Source: Acidimicrobiaceae bacterium (GTDB lineage: Bacteria; Actinomycetota; Acidimicrobiia; Acidimicrobiales; Ilumatobacteraceae). Taken from it: DNA of 64,000 nucleotides. Positions 1 through 11,500 of the stretch are shown here, piece by piece; position 1 is the first letter of the stretch, and each line of letters starts with the position of its first letter. The notes below the pieces were generated by a model. It ran no database searches. It was not told where the DNA came from and saw only the letters and a list, made by a program, of their open reading frames with translations. The stretch spans positions 62,001 through 126,000 of the forward strand of contig JACJWF010000009.1 in NCBI GenBank assembly GCA_020637295.1, in the 5' to 3' direction. Both the position numbers and the translations under genes were made by a program.

Positions 1-156
1 CTGGACGGGCTCACCGTCGATTGTGGCCCGTGGTGGTTCAACCTGCGGCCGTCGAACACCGAACCGCTCCTGCGCCTCAACCTCGAGGCGCCCAACCGGG
101 ACGACTGCGATCAGCGGGTGGCGGAGTTGCTCGCGCTGATCACCAGCCTGCCCTGA
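1..156 (+). CDS. manB: Phosphomannomutase/phosphoglucomutase, C-terminal end (partial)
   Basis: Only the last 51 codons are in the window; the gene begins before base 1. The fragment carries RPSNTEP, the phosphate-binding loop of the C-terminal domain of alpha-D-phosphohexomutases (family knowledge), followed by a closing helix and TGA. These enzymes interconvert hexose 1- and 6-phosphates and supply GDP-mannose for glycans. The next genes, a Trm112-like protein and ahcY, are often near manB in actinobacteria. Whether the preferred substrate is mannose or glucose phosphate cannot be told from this piece. Confidence 0.8.
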   Translation: MDGLTVDCGPWWFNLRPSNTEPLLRLNLEAPNRDDCDQRVAELLALITSLP

Positions 157-169
157 CCCTCATCGCCTT

Positions 170-174
170 GGAGG
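170..174 (+). promoter_or_regulatory. Shine-Dalgarno site of the Trm112-like gene
   Basis: GGAGG lies five bases before the ATG at 180 and fixes that start. An in-frame upstream ATG at 21 would overlap the phosphohexomutase and has no such site. Confidence 0.7.
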
Positions 175-179
175 CAACC

Positions 180-416
180 ATGTCACTGGACCCGCGCCTC
201 GTCGCCGTCCTCGCCTGCCCCGTGGACAAGGGGCCGCTGTACTACCTCGGTGACGAGGGTGGTCTGTACAACCCGCGCCTTCGTCGCCGCTACCTGGTTC
301 GCGACGGCATCCCGGTGATGCTGCCCGACGAGGCCGAGGACGTGCCCGCCGACGACGCCGAGGCCCTCGACGCCCGGATCGCCAGCGGCGAGCTGGCGCC
401 CACGTTCGCCGCCTGA
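180..416 (+). CDS. Trm112 family protein
   Basis: A 78-residue protein with the Trm112/YcaR look: an early LACPVDKGPL segment, a middle YNPRLRRRYLVRDGIPVML stretch typical of the family, and an acidic C-terminus. Trm112 proteins are small zinc-ribbon-like partners that stabilise methyltransferases; the bacterial role is poorly defined. Only one cysteine of the usual zinc ligands is present, so metal binding is doubtful. The gene starts 23 bases after the phosphohexomutase stop behind a good GGAGG site, so the two are probably co-transcribed. Confidence 0.8.
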   Translation: MSLDPRLVAVLACPVDKGPLYYLGDEGGLYNPRLRRRYLVRDGIPVMLPDEAEDVPADDAEALDARIASGELAPTFAA

Positions 417-483
417 CGCTCACACCACGGTGCGGGGTCGCGCCCTGCCCGGCCGTGAGGGGGCTGGTAGCCTTCGTGCTCAC

Positions 484-1938
484 ATGAAGCGCCCCCTGCG
501 TCTGCTGTTCGTCGCCGGCCTCGTCTCGGTGTCCTCCGTCATCCTTCCCAGCGCGCCTGCGGGCGCGCCGGTGGCCTCGGCTGCGGGCTGCACCCTCTGC
601 GCCGGCGGCGAGTACCACCCCATCGCGCCGGTGCGGATCTTCGATTCGCGCACGCTGGAGGCCGTGCCGGAGTTGCCGATCAACGACGTCGCTCCGCTCG
701 GCAGCAAGCCGCTGGGCGCCTCCAACCCGTCGTTCGACCTCCAGTTGCTGGGCATCGACGACCCCGAGTTCGAGAACCCCTGGGTCCCCACGGACGAGGG
801 CATCCAGGCGGACGACATCCTCGCGGTGGCCGTCAGCGTCACCGTCATCTCGCCGACGGTCCGCGGCTACATGGGCGCCCACCCCACGGGGTCGCCGTCG
901 GACACCTCCGTGCTCAACTTCGGCGCCGGCCAGACCGTCGCCAACCTCACCATCGTGCGCCCGGGTACCGGCGGTGAGCTGACGCTGTGGCTGCACGGCG
1001 ATGCGGCCGGCAGTGCCGACGTGGCGGTCGACGTCTACGGCTGGATCAGCACCTCCGGTTACCTCGGGGCCGATGACGTGGAGTCCGCGGACGAACGCGG
1101 CGGGCGGATCATCCCGGTCGGCCCCGGCCGGGTGTTCGACAACCGGCCAGGGACGCTCGGGCCGCAGGGGGTCCAGGAGATCGCCATCCGCGGCGCGGAC
1201 ACCGTGGTCGCCCCGATCATCACGGACATCGTGCCCGACAGCGCCGATGTGGAAGGTGTGGTGGTCAACATCACGGCCGTGCAGCCCACGGCCACCACCT
1301 TCATCAGCGCCCTGCCCGAGAACCCCGTCGGCATGCCCACCACCTCGAACGTCAACGTGCCCGCCGGGGCCATCAAGGCCAACATGGCGATGGTGCCCGT
1401 CGGGGCGGACGGCAAGATCCGGCTGTACAACCACAGCGGCAACGTCAAGCTGATCGTGGACGTGGTGGCCTACATCCTGAAGGGCGCCGACGAGACCCGC
1501 GCCGGTCGGGTGATCCCGCTCACCGCGCCGTTCCGGGCGCTGGACACCCGGCAGGTGGAGTTCGGTGGGGTGCCGCTGGGGCCGGGTGCCGCGGAGGACT
1601 GGGACTTCGCCCCGTTCGCCGACAGCGTGTCCATCGGCGGCGTGCCGGTGGGCCACCAGGCCGGCCTCATCGGCAACCTCACCAACGCCAAGCTCACCCG
1701 CCAGTACCCGACGGTGGGGGTCACCAGCTATCTCACGGTGTACCCCACGCCGGCAGTCAACGGGCAGCCGCCCACGGTCTCCAACGTCAACACGGTGGAG
1801 AGCGTCGCCTCGGACCCGAAGGCCGTGCCGAACATGGCACTCATCCGCTACAGCGACGATCTGAAGGTGCGCGTCTTCAACTATCAGGGCTACGCGCACT
1901 ACATCCTCGATGTCAGTGCCGTCATCCTGGCCGACTGA
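484..1938 (+). CDS. Secreted protein with three beta-rich 'R-x-x-D-x-R' repeats
   Basis: A 484-residue protein with a signal peptide (KR, hydrophobic core, cleavage near ASAAG). The mature part holds three repeats of about 130-150 residues. Each opens with a variant of R-[IVA]-[FL]-D-[SNT]-R (RIFDSRT, RVFDNRP, RALDTRQ) and closes with [VL]xVDVx[GA][WY]I or a close variant. Such repeats are common in extracellular actinobacterial proteins and have no assigned chemistry. No anchor or catalytic domain is visible. I chose ATG 484, not the in-frame GTG at 430, because the signal peptide begins there and TAGCCT (468-473) ends 10 nt upstream, as in other leaderless genes here. Confidence 0.75.
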   Translation: MKRPLRLLFVAGLVSVSSVILPSAPAGAPVASAAGCTLCAGGEYHPIAPVRIFDSRTLEAVPELPINDVAPLGSKPLGASNPSFDLQLLGIDDPEFENPWVPTDEGIQADDILAVAVSVTVISPTVRGYMGAHPTGSPSDTSVLNFGAGQTVANLTIVRPGTGGELTLWLHGDAAGSADVAVDVYGWISTSGYLGADDVESADERGGRIIPVGPGRVFDNRPGTLGPQGVQEIAIRGADTVVAPIITDIVPDSADVEGVVVNITAVQPTATTFISALPENPVGMPTTSNVNVPAGAIKANMAMVPVGADGKIRLYNHSGNVKLIVDVVAYILKGADETRAGRVIPLTAPFRALDTRQVEFGGVPLGPGAAEDWDFAPFADSVSIGGVPVGHQAGLIGNLTNAKLTRQYPTVGVTSYLTVYPTPAVNGQPPTVSNVNTVESVASDPKAVPNMALIRYSDDLKVRVFNYQGYAHYILDVSAVILAD

Positions 1939-2019
1939 CGGCCTAGGCTGAGGGCCGACTGGGCTGATCAGAGGGCTGCCAGCTGGCACCGGCCCGGTTC
2001 CATCCACCACATCGTTCCC

Positions 2020-2024
2020 GGAGG
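2020..2024 (+). promoter_or_regulatory. Shine-Dalgarno site of ahcY
   Basis: GGAGG eight bases before ATG 2033. A TAGGCT hexamer at 1944-1949 could be the -10 box, giving a leader of roughly 75 nt. I see no SAH or SAM riboswitch fold in it. Confidence 0.65.
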
Positions 2025-2032
2025 AACCACCC

Positions 2033-3493
<1,461 letters not shown>

Positions 3494-3539
3494 CGCCGAT
3501 CGCCCCGGTGGTTTCTGGGGCTGCATCTCACCGTTTCCC

Positions 3540-3589
3540 GAACTGGGGCTGGATCGTTGCGGCTTCCGCAACGATCCGGACCCCAGTTC
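3540..3589. terminator. Long imperfect hairpin between convergent genes
   Basis: Arms 3540-3548 and 3581-3589 pair over 9 bp (GAACTGGGG with CCCCAGTTC). Arms 3551-3562 and 3566-3577 pair over 12 bp around a CTT loop, with a small internal mismatch between the two stems. It sits 46 nt after the ahcY stop and 4 nt before the end of the opposing gene, so it could terminate both. There is no U-tract. Confidence 0.65.
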
Positions 3590-3593
3590 CGCG

Positions 3594-4214
3594 TCACGAG
3601 GGCGGACGTTGCCGCCACCAGAAGTCAGCCGGGTCGCCGTCGTGCAGCCGACACTCCTCGTCCTTCAACTCCAGCAGCCGGATCCAGCGAGGATCCGATC
3701 GGTGCCGGTGGACGAGGGCCGTGGCGAGCGCGAGGTCCATTCCGGCGAGATGGTCCAGCGGCCCGTCGCCGATGGCGTCCAGCCCACCGTCGTCGGCAAC
3801 CTCCACCATCGCCTCGATGGCCGCTGAGTACACGGCAGGCTGCAGACCCTCCCCGAGGAACCCTGTCAGATCCAGCCACGTGGGGGTGTAGCCCTCGGGG
3901 TGCTCGAGCAGCACGTATCGCCGGCCGAACTCCTCCGCACCGATCGCCTCGACGGCAGTCTCGACGCCGAGCCAGTCGGCGACGAGCGCGAGCAGCGCGT
4001 CGTCCTGCGCAGCGAGCGTCAGCAGCGTCGGCCTGGCCTCCTCGGCGATGGTGAGGGCGGCGGGCCTGTACCACTCGACCTCCGCTTCGGCGACGGCGGC
4101 GAGGAAGAGCACGCAGCCCCGTGGGTCGGCGCGGATGGCGTCCTCCAGCGCGGTTGCTCCGGCGGCGGACCGCCACCACGCGGCGGCGAGCGCTTCGACG
4201 TCGTACGAGCCCAC
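3594..4214 (-). CDS. Hypothetical protein, 206 aa
   Basis: A soluble, acidic, alanine-rich, probably all-helical protein with conserved-looking aromatic pairs (AAWWRS near the start, DFWWRQRPPS at the end). I do not recognise a family. It starts at GTG 4214, four bases after the TAG stop of the upstream membrane protein, so it is the last gene of a three-gene operon running leftward from 5408. The tight spacing makes it a likely real gene; its function is unknown. Confidence 0.6.
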   Translation of the reverse strand: MGSYDVEALAAAWWRSAAGATALEDAIRADPRGCVLFLAAVAEAEVEWYRPAALTIAEEARPTLLTLAAQDDALLALVADWLGVETAVEAIGAEEFGRRYVLLEHPEGYTPTWLDLTGFLGEGLQPAVYSAAIEAMVEVADDGGLDAIGDGPLDHLAGMDLALATALVHRHRSDPRWIRLLELKDEECRLHDGDPADFWWRQRPPS

Positions 4215-4218
4215 GCTG

Positions 4219-4749
4219 CTACTGGTCCGTCTCGTCCTGTGCTTGCGCCGGCTCCGGGGTCAGCAGGTCCACCAGGCACTCGTGCATCGTGATGACCGGT
4301 CCGCGGCCGGTGGCCACTGTGCCGGTCCACTCCTCGCCGTCGCTGAAGGTCACGGTCAGCCGTGCGGGAACCCACGGTCCGAGGCCGGCACGGAACCGGC
4401 TGCCGTCCAGATCGACCAGCGGTCGGCGGTCCACCTCAGGGCCGCCGTTGGCCCGGTAGGCGATCAGCCACTTCGTGGTCAGCACGAGCTCTGCAGGACG
4501 GCCGAACGGAGGGTGAGAGGGGCGGATTCTGGGCCACACCAGGTACGACAGGATCAGCGCGCCGAGACCGGCCACGACGCCGAGCCTCGGGCTGGGATCG
4601 ATGAGCGCGGCGCCGAACACCGCAACGATGGCGAGGCCGATGCTGACCCAGAGGTACTCGCCCAACCGGGTGGATCGGAGGGTCACGGAGTAGAGCAGGT
4701 GCTCGTCGTCATCCGCGGCGTCGGGTTGCCCGGTCGCTTCGTCCGCCAT
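4219..4749 (-). CDS. Small membrane protein with two transmembrane helices
   Basis: A 176-residue protein. After an acidic N-terminus come two adjacent hydrophobic helices (about residues 35-72) and then a soluble domain of about 90 residues with beta-strand character (LTVTFSDGEEWTGTV). No family is recognised; the layout recalls PH-like membrane proteins of actinobacteria, which is only an impression. It lies 20 nt downstream of the YitT/YczE-like gene and 4 nt upstream of the 206-aa gene, so the three probably share a transcript. Confidence 0.6.
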   Translation of the reverse strand: MADEATGQPDAADDDEHLLYSVTLRSTRLGEYLWVSIGLAIVAVFGAALIDPSPRLGVVAGLGALILSYLVWPRIRPSHPPFGRPAELVLTTKWLIAYRANGGPEVDRRPLVDLDGSRFRAGLGPWVPARLTVTFSDGEEWTGTVATGRGPVITMHECLVDLLTPEPAQAQDETDQ

Positions 4750-4769
4750 GCGGCCGGACTGTACCGGCC

Positions 4770-5408
4770 TCAGTGAGCGGTGGCGAGCACGGTGCGGTCG
4801 TTGTGCAGGCGGAGGCGGGGGAGGAAGTACTGCACCACGGGGCCGATGCCGAACGCGAACACGGCCGTCCCCACACCGACGTTGCCGCCGAGCAGGATGC
4901 CGACTACCAGCACGGCCGCCTCGATGCCGGTGCGGGCCAGGCGGACGCTGTGGCCGCGCTTGGCCAGGCCGAGCATCAGACCGTCCCGAGGGCCGCTCCC
5001 CAGGCCGGCGCCGATGTAGAGGCCGGAGCCGAACCCGATGGCCAGCAGGCCACCGGCGAGGTAGGCGGCACGCAGCACCAGCCTGTCGGCGTGGGGGAGC
5101 GAGTCGCCGAGGGCGAACACGACCAGGCCGATCTCGACCGCGTTCAACAGCGTGCCCCAGCCCATCCGTTCACGGAGCGGGATCCACAGGAGCAGGATGA
5201 ACACCCCGGTGATCTCGATGACCAGGCCGACGTCGATGCCGGTGTGGCGCTCCACGCCGAGGTGGAAGACATCCCACGGCGCCGCGCCGAGCTCCGAGGT
5301 GATGAACATGTCGATGCCGAGGCCGAACAGGGCGAGGCCGACGATGCAGCGCACGAACCGCTCCACCAGGCGGTCCTCGGGGAGCGGGAGGAAGATGCGG
5401 CGCAGCAC
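4770..5408 (-). CDS. YitT/YczE-family integral membrane protein
   Basis: A 212-residue hydrophobic protein with about five membrane segments and the family's glycine-rich signatures (TSELGAAPWDVFHLGV and GAGLGSGPRDGLMLGL, which look like an internal duplication). Bacillus YczE affects surfactin production, but the general role of the family is unknown. Start GTG 5408 is preceded by TAGCGT (5416-5421 on the minus strand) with a 7-nt gap and no Shine-Dalgarno site, matching the leaderless pattern. First gene of the operon that continues to 3594. Confidence 0.75.
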   Translation of the reverse strand: MLRRIFLPLPEDRLVERFVRCIVGLALFGLGIDMFITSELGAAPWDVFHLGVERHTGIDVGLVIEITGVFILLLWIPLRERMGWGTLLNAVEIGLVVFALGDSLPHADRLVLRAAYLAGGLLAIGFGSGLYIGAGLGSGPRDGLMLGLAKRGHSVRLARTGIEAAVLVVGILLGGNVGVGTAVFAFGIGPVVQYFLPRLRLHNDRTVLATAH

Positions 5409-5508
5409 CCGCCCGACGCTACCGCCCGTGCCGCGGCGGGGCCGAGGGAGTTCCGGGTGCCCCCACCACCCGGTAACCCTGTCACACCCTCCTGGTACTC
5501 ATGCAGGC

Positions 5509-6261
5509 ATGCTGTTCACGTCCCACTGCGCCGGCTGCAACGAGCCCGGCCCGCTGCTGTGCCACCGCTGCCGGTTCTCCCTGGCGGCCGCCCCCAGCCA
5601 GGCGCCGGCACCGGGCGTCCACGCCGCCCTCCCGTTCGACGGGGTGGCCCGCCAGGTCGTCCTGTCCCTCAAGTACCGCAACCGTCGCCGCCTGGCCCGC
5701 CACCTGGCCCGCCTGATGGTCCGCCGCGGCGGCATCGGTCGGGTGGACGTCGTCACCTGGGCCCCCACCAGCGCCCGCCATGTGCGGGCGCGCGGGTTCG
5801 ACCAGGCGGAGTTGCTGGCCAAGGCCGTGGCCCGCGAGCTGCGGGTTCCGTGCCGGCGGCTGCTCTACCGGGCGCACGGCGCGGTGCCGCAGACCGGCCG
5901 CAGCCGGGAGGAACGCCTGCACGGCCCATCGTTCCGTGCCCGCCCACCGCGGGATGGTTTGCGGATCCTGCTGGTGGACGACGTGGTCACCACGGGGGCC
6001 ACGCTCGCGGCCGCCCGCGACGCACTGCTGGAGGCGGGGATCGGCGAGGTCGTGTGCCTGGCCGCCGCGGCCACGCCCGCCGGGCGGGCTCAGTCGGCCA
6101 GGCCGGCCCAGCCCCGAACGGTGGCGATGGCCGGCAGCGGGTCCTCCTCCACCAGCACGGCGCGGATGCCCACGCCCGCGGCGGCCCGCACGTTGGAGTC
6201 CACGTCGTCGAGGAAGGCGGTGCGCCCGGCCTCGGCGCCCAGCCTGCTCAAGGCCAGTTGA
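5509..6261 (+). CDS. comF: ComF-family phosphoribosyltransferase with an antisense-encoded tail
   Basis: The first 190 or so residues are a normal ComF protein: an N-terminal cysteine cluster (HCAGC, then CHRC), the LKYRNRR segment, RGFDQAELLA, and the PRPP-binding loop ILLVDDVVTTGATL. ComF proteins are linked to DNA uptake and recombination. The family fold should end shortly after VVCLAAAATP, but the frame stays open for about 57 more residues of low-complexity Ala/Ser/Arg sequence, all lying opposite the 3' end of the HAD gene. A near-consensus hexamer TACTCA ends 7 nt before ATG 5509. The main domain call is firm; the tail may be fortuitous. Confidence 0.75.
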   Translation: MLFTSHCAGCNEPGPLLCHRCRFSLAAAPSQAPAPGVHAALPFDGVARQVVLSLKYRNRRRLARHLARLMVRRGGIGRVDVVTWAPTSARHVRARGFDQAELLAKAVARELRVPCRRLLYRAHGAVPQTGRSREERLHGPSFRARPPRDGLRILLVDDVVTTGATLAAARDALLEAGIGEVVCLAAAATPAGRAQSARPAQPRTVAMAGSGSSSTSTARMPTPAAARTLESTSSRKAVRPASAPSLLKAS

Positions 6262-6734
6262 TAGATCGCCGGGTTGGGCTTGCGCAGGCCGACCTCATGG
6301 CTGTCCACCACATCGTCGAACCATTCGTCGAACGGCATCATCGAGCGCCAGCGGTCGCGGAACTCCAGGACGTTGTTCGTCAGCACGCCCAGGCGCAGGC
6401 CCGCCGCCCGCAATTCCTCCACCAGGGCCACCATCGGCTCGCTACGGGTGAACTCAACGGTCACCGGCGCGCCGGGCGGCGGCGGCTTCAACTCGATCCC
6501 GGCGGCCTCCAACGCGGCACGGTTCAGGCGGCGGTTCTCCTCCAGGGTGATCTCGCCGCGCTCCAGCCGGTGCCAGGGGTGGTCGCCGTCCTCGCCGTAG
6601 TCGCCCACGAAGATGCGCGTCACCACCTCGGGGTCGGCGTGGGGGAATCGGCTGGCGAAGTCCGAATGGCGCCCGTTGGCCGCCAGCACACCACCCACGT
6701 CGAAGATCACGGTGTCGATCAGCCGGTCGCTCAT
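6090..6734 (-). CDS. HAD-superfamily hydrolase (subfamily IA, YihX-like)
   Basis: A 214-residue protein with all four HAD motifs: FDVGGVL (motif I, nucleophile Asp), VLTNN (II), RKPNPAIY (III, Lys) and FLDDVDSN (IV). Motif I has Gly where many phosphatases carry the second Asp, as in the YihX and soluble epoxide hydrolase N-domain groups, so it is probably a phosphatase of small sugars or nucleotides; the substrate is unknown. Start ATG 6734 is preceded by CAGACT with an 8-nt gap. The last 172 nt are overlapped by the ComF-like frame on the other strand. Confidence 0.8.
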   Translation of the reverse strand: MSDRLIDTVIFDVGGVLAANGRHSDFASRFPHADPEVVTRIFVGDYGEDGDHPWHRLERGEITLEENRRLNRAALEAAGIELKPPPPGAPVTVEFTRSEPMVALVEELRAAGLRLGVLTNNVLEFRDRWRSMMPFDEWFDDVVDSHEVGLRKPNPAIYQLALSRLGAEAGRTAFLDDVDSNVRAAAGVGIRAVLVEEDPLPAIATVRGWAGLAD

Positions 6735-6809
6735 GGGCGCCGAGTCTGGCCGCTGCCGGCCACCGGTCACGACCCGGAGCGGTGCCAAGGTCCGGGAACC
6801 CCCCACCGG

Positions 6810-6815
6810 TAGGCT
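6810..6815 (+). promoter_or_regulatory. Probable -10 box of secA (leaderless)
   Basis: TAGGCT ends 10 nt before ATG 6826 and no Shine-Dalgarno site intervenes, so transcription would begin within a few bases of the start codon. Confidence 0.5.
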
Positions 6816-6825
6816 TGGCACCCGC

Positions 6826-9618
<2,793 letters not shown>

Positions 9619-9630
9619 ACCGGTGGCCGC

Positions 9631-10731
9631 ATGCGTGACTTCTCCGACGAACTGAAGGATCTGCGCCGCCGTCTCGGCGAGGCGGAGGGCTACCTCAAGA
9701 TCTCGGCCGGCCGGGCGCGCCTGGCCGAGCTGGAGATGGAGGTCGCCCGCCCCGACCTGTGGGACGACCAGGAGCTGGCCAAGAAGGTCAACGCCGAGTA
9801 CGCCAACGTGAAGGCCGACGTGGACACCTTCGACGCGCTCAACCGGGAGTTGGAGGACGCCGAGGTCCTGCACGAGATGGCCCGCGAGCTGGATGATGAG
9901 ACCCAGGAGGGCGACATCGCCGGCGCCTGCGCGTCGGTGAACCAGCAGCTGCGCCAGCTGGACCTGCGCAGCCTGTTCACCGGCGAGCACGACGAGGCGG
10001 ACTGCATCGTCCAGATCAACGCCAAGGACGGCGGGGTGGATGCCCAGGACTGGAGCGAGATCCTGCTGCGGATGTACAGCCGCTGGGCGGAGCGCCGCGG
10101 GTTCAACGTCGAGGTGGACGAGGTCAGCGAGGGCACCGAGGCCGGCATCCTGTCCGCCGAGTTCACCATCACCGGGCGGTACGCGTACGGGCTGATGACC
10201 GCCGAGCGGGGCACCCACCGCCTGGTGCGGATCAGCCCGTTCGACAACCAGGGCCGCCGCCAGACCAGCTTCGCCGCGGTGCAGGTGTGGCCGGTGATGG
10301 ACGCCCCGGACGTGGAGATCAACGAGGCCGACATCCGCATGGAGGTCTTCCGGGCCAGCGGCGCTGGTGGCCAGCACATCAACAAGACGTCCTCCGCCGT
10401 GCGGCTCATCCACGAGCCCACCGGGCTGGTGGCGGCCAGCCAGGAGGAACGCAGCCAGCTGCAGAACCGGGAGAAGGCGATGAACCGCCTGCGGACGATG
10501 CTGGCGGCGAAGATCGAGGAGGAGCACGAGGCCGAACTGGCCCGCATCGCCGGCCGCCAGGCCCAGGTGGGTTGGGGTAGCCAGATCCGCTCCTACGTGC
10601 TCCAGCCGTACCAGATGGTGAAGGACCTGCGCACCGAGGTGGAGACCAGTCAGGTGGACGCCGTGCTCGACGGGGATCTCGACGAGTTCATGGAGGGCTA
10701 CCTCCGCTGGCGCCGGCGGGAAGCCGAATGA
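9631..10731 (+). CDS. prfB: Peptide chain release factor 2
   Basis: A 366-residue RF2 that ends translation at UGA and UAA. It has the RF2 tripeptide SPF (RISPFDNQG) for stop recognition and the catalytic GGQ loop (SGAGGQHINKTSSAVRL), plus the RF-specific N-terminal helices. The reading frame is continuous: the programmed +1 frameshift with an in-frame UGA near codon 25, used for autoregulation in many bacteria, is absent. It follows secA closely and precedes ftsE, an order common in actinobacteria. No Shine-Dalgarno site is obvious, so coupling to secA translation is likely. Confidence 0.96.
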   Translation: MRDFSDELKDLRRRLGEAEGYLKISAGRARLAELEMEVARPDLWDDQELAKKVNAEYANVKADVDTFDALNRELEDAEVLHEMARELDDETQEGDIAGACASVNQQLRQLDLRSLFTGEHDEADCIVQINAKDGGVDAQDWSEILLRMYSRWAERRGFNVEVDEVSEGTEAGILSAEFTITGRYAYGLMTAERGTHRLVRISPFDNQGRRQTSFAAVQVWPVMDAPDVEINEADIRMEVFRASGAGGQHINKTSSAVRLIHEPTGLVAASQEERSQLQNREKAMNRLRTMLAAKIEEEHEAELARIAGRQAQVGWGSQIRSYVLQPYQMVKDLRTEVETSQVDAVLDGDLDEFMEGYLRWRRREAE

Positions 10732-10764
10732 CGAGGGTGCCGCCGCACGGGCGACCGCCCGCAG

Positions 10765-10770
10765 TAGCGT
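10765..10770 (+). promoter_or_regulatory. Probable -10 box upstream of ftsE
   Basis: TAGCGT lies 53 nt before ATG 10823. It ends 8 nt before a GTG that opens a 15-codon reading frame, so the ftsEX transcript may begin at that GTG. Confidence 0.45.
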
Positions 10771-10778
10771 TGATCATC

Positions 10779-10826
10779 GTGCACTTGGGCGGGCGGCTCA
10801 CGGCTCGTGGAGGAGCCATCGCATGA
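10779..10826 (+). CDS. Possible leaderless 15-aa leader peptide ahead of ftsE
   Basis: GTG 10779 opens a frame reading MHLGGRLTARGGAIA. Its TGA stop (10824-10826) overlaps the ftsE ATG as ATGA, the same junction used between ftsE and ftsX. The start sits at the leaderless distance from TAGCGT (10765-10770), and the ftsE Shine-Dalgarno GGAGGAG lies inside the small frame. A ribosome ending here could restart on ftsE. It may also be only a 5' leader that happens to be open. Confidence 0.35.
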   Translation: MHLGGRLTARGGAIA

Positions 10827-11500
10827 TTCGACTCGACAACGTCACCAAGACGTACTCCACCGAGGTCACCGCGCTGAAGGGCGCCAGCTTCGACATCGCC
10901 AAGGGCGAGTTCGTGTTCCTCGTGGGGCCGTCCGGCTCGGGCAAGAGCACCCTGCTGCGGTTGATGAACCGTCAGGAGCGCCCGGAGAAGGGTGCGGTGT
11001 GGGTGGCCGGCCGCAACATCAACGAGATGCCGGACTCCAAGGTGCCGCACCTGCGCCGCAACATCGGCAACATCTTCCAGGACTACAAGCTGCTGCTGAA
11101 CAAGACGGTGTTCGAGAACGTCGCCTTCGCCCTGGAGGTCATCGGCCGACCCCGCCACGTCATCCGCCAGCAGGTGCCGGCGGTGCTGGACCTCGTGGGC
11201 CTCGGCGGCAAGCAGGACCGTTTCCCCGACCAGCTCTCGGGTGGCGAGCAGCAGCGTGTGTCGATCGCCCGGGCGTTCGTCAACCGGCCGCTGATCCTCC
11301 TCGCCGACGAGCCCACCGGCAACCTGGACCCCGCCACCGGCGAGGGCATCATGCGGCTGCTGGACCGGATCAACAAGACGGGCACCACGGTGGTCATGGC
11401 CACCCACGACACCCGCATCGTCAACATGATGCGCAAGCGCGTCATCCAGCTCGACCGCGGCGTGATCGTGCGCGACCAGGCCCGAGGTGTGTACGAATGA
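10823..11500 (+). CDS. ftsE: Cell division ATP-binding protein FtsE
   Basis: A 225-residue ABC ATPase. It carries Walker A GPSGSGKSTLL, the Q-loop FQDYKLL typical of FtsE, the signature LSGGEQQRVSIARAF, Walker B ILLADEPTGNLD and the switch His in MATHDTRIV. With FtsX it transmits cytoplasmic signals across the membrane to activate peptidoglycan hydrolases at the division site (family knowledge). Start ATG 10823 has a strong GGAGGAG site. It overlaps ftsX by four bases (ATGA), so the two are translationally coupled. Confidence 0.96.
   Translation: MIRLDNVTKTYSTEVTALKGASFDIAKGEFVFLVGPSGSGKSTLLRLMNRQERPEKGAVWVAGRNINEMPDSKVPHLRRNIGNIFQDYKLLLNKTVFENVAFALEVIGRPRHVIRQQVPAVLDLVGLGGKQDRFPDQLSGGEQQRVSIARAFVNRPLILLADEPTGNLDPATGEGIMRLLDRINKTGTTVVMATHDTRIVNMMRKRVIQLDRGVIVRDQARGVYE

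Noticed and set aside
1939..2032. SAH or SAM riboswitch before ahcY
   Set aside because: The region is short and I could not fold or match a riboswitch core by eye; only a promoter-like hexamer and a Shine-Dalgarno site are supported.
9631..10731. Programmed +1 frameshift in prfB
   Set aside because: The frame is uninterrupted through the codon 20-30 region and no slippery site with in-frame TGA is present.
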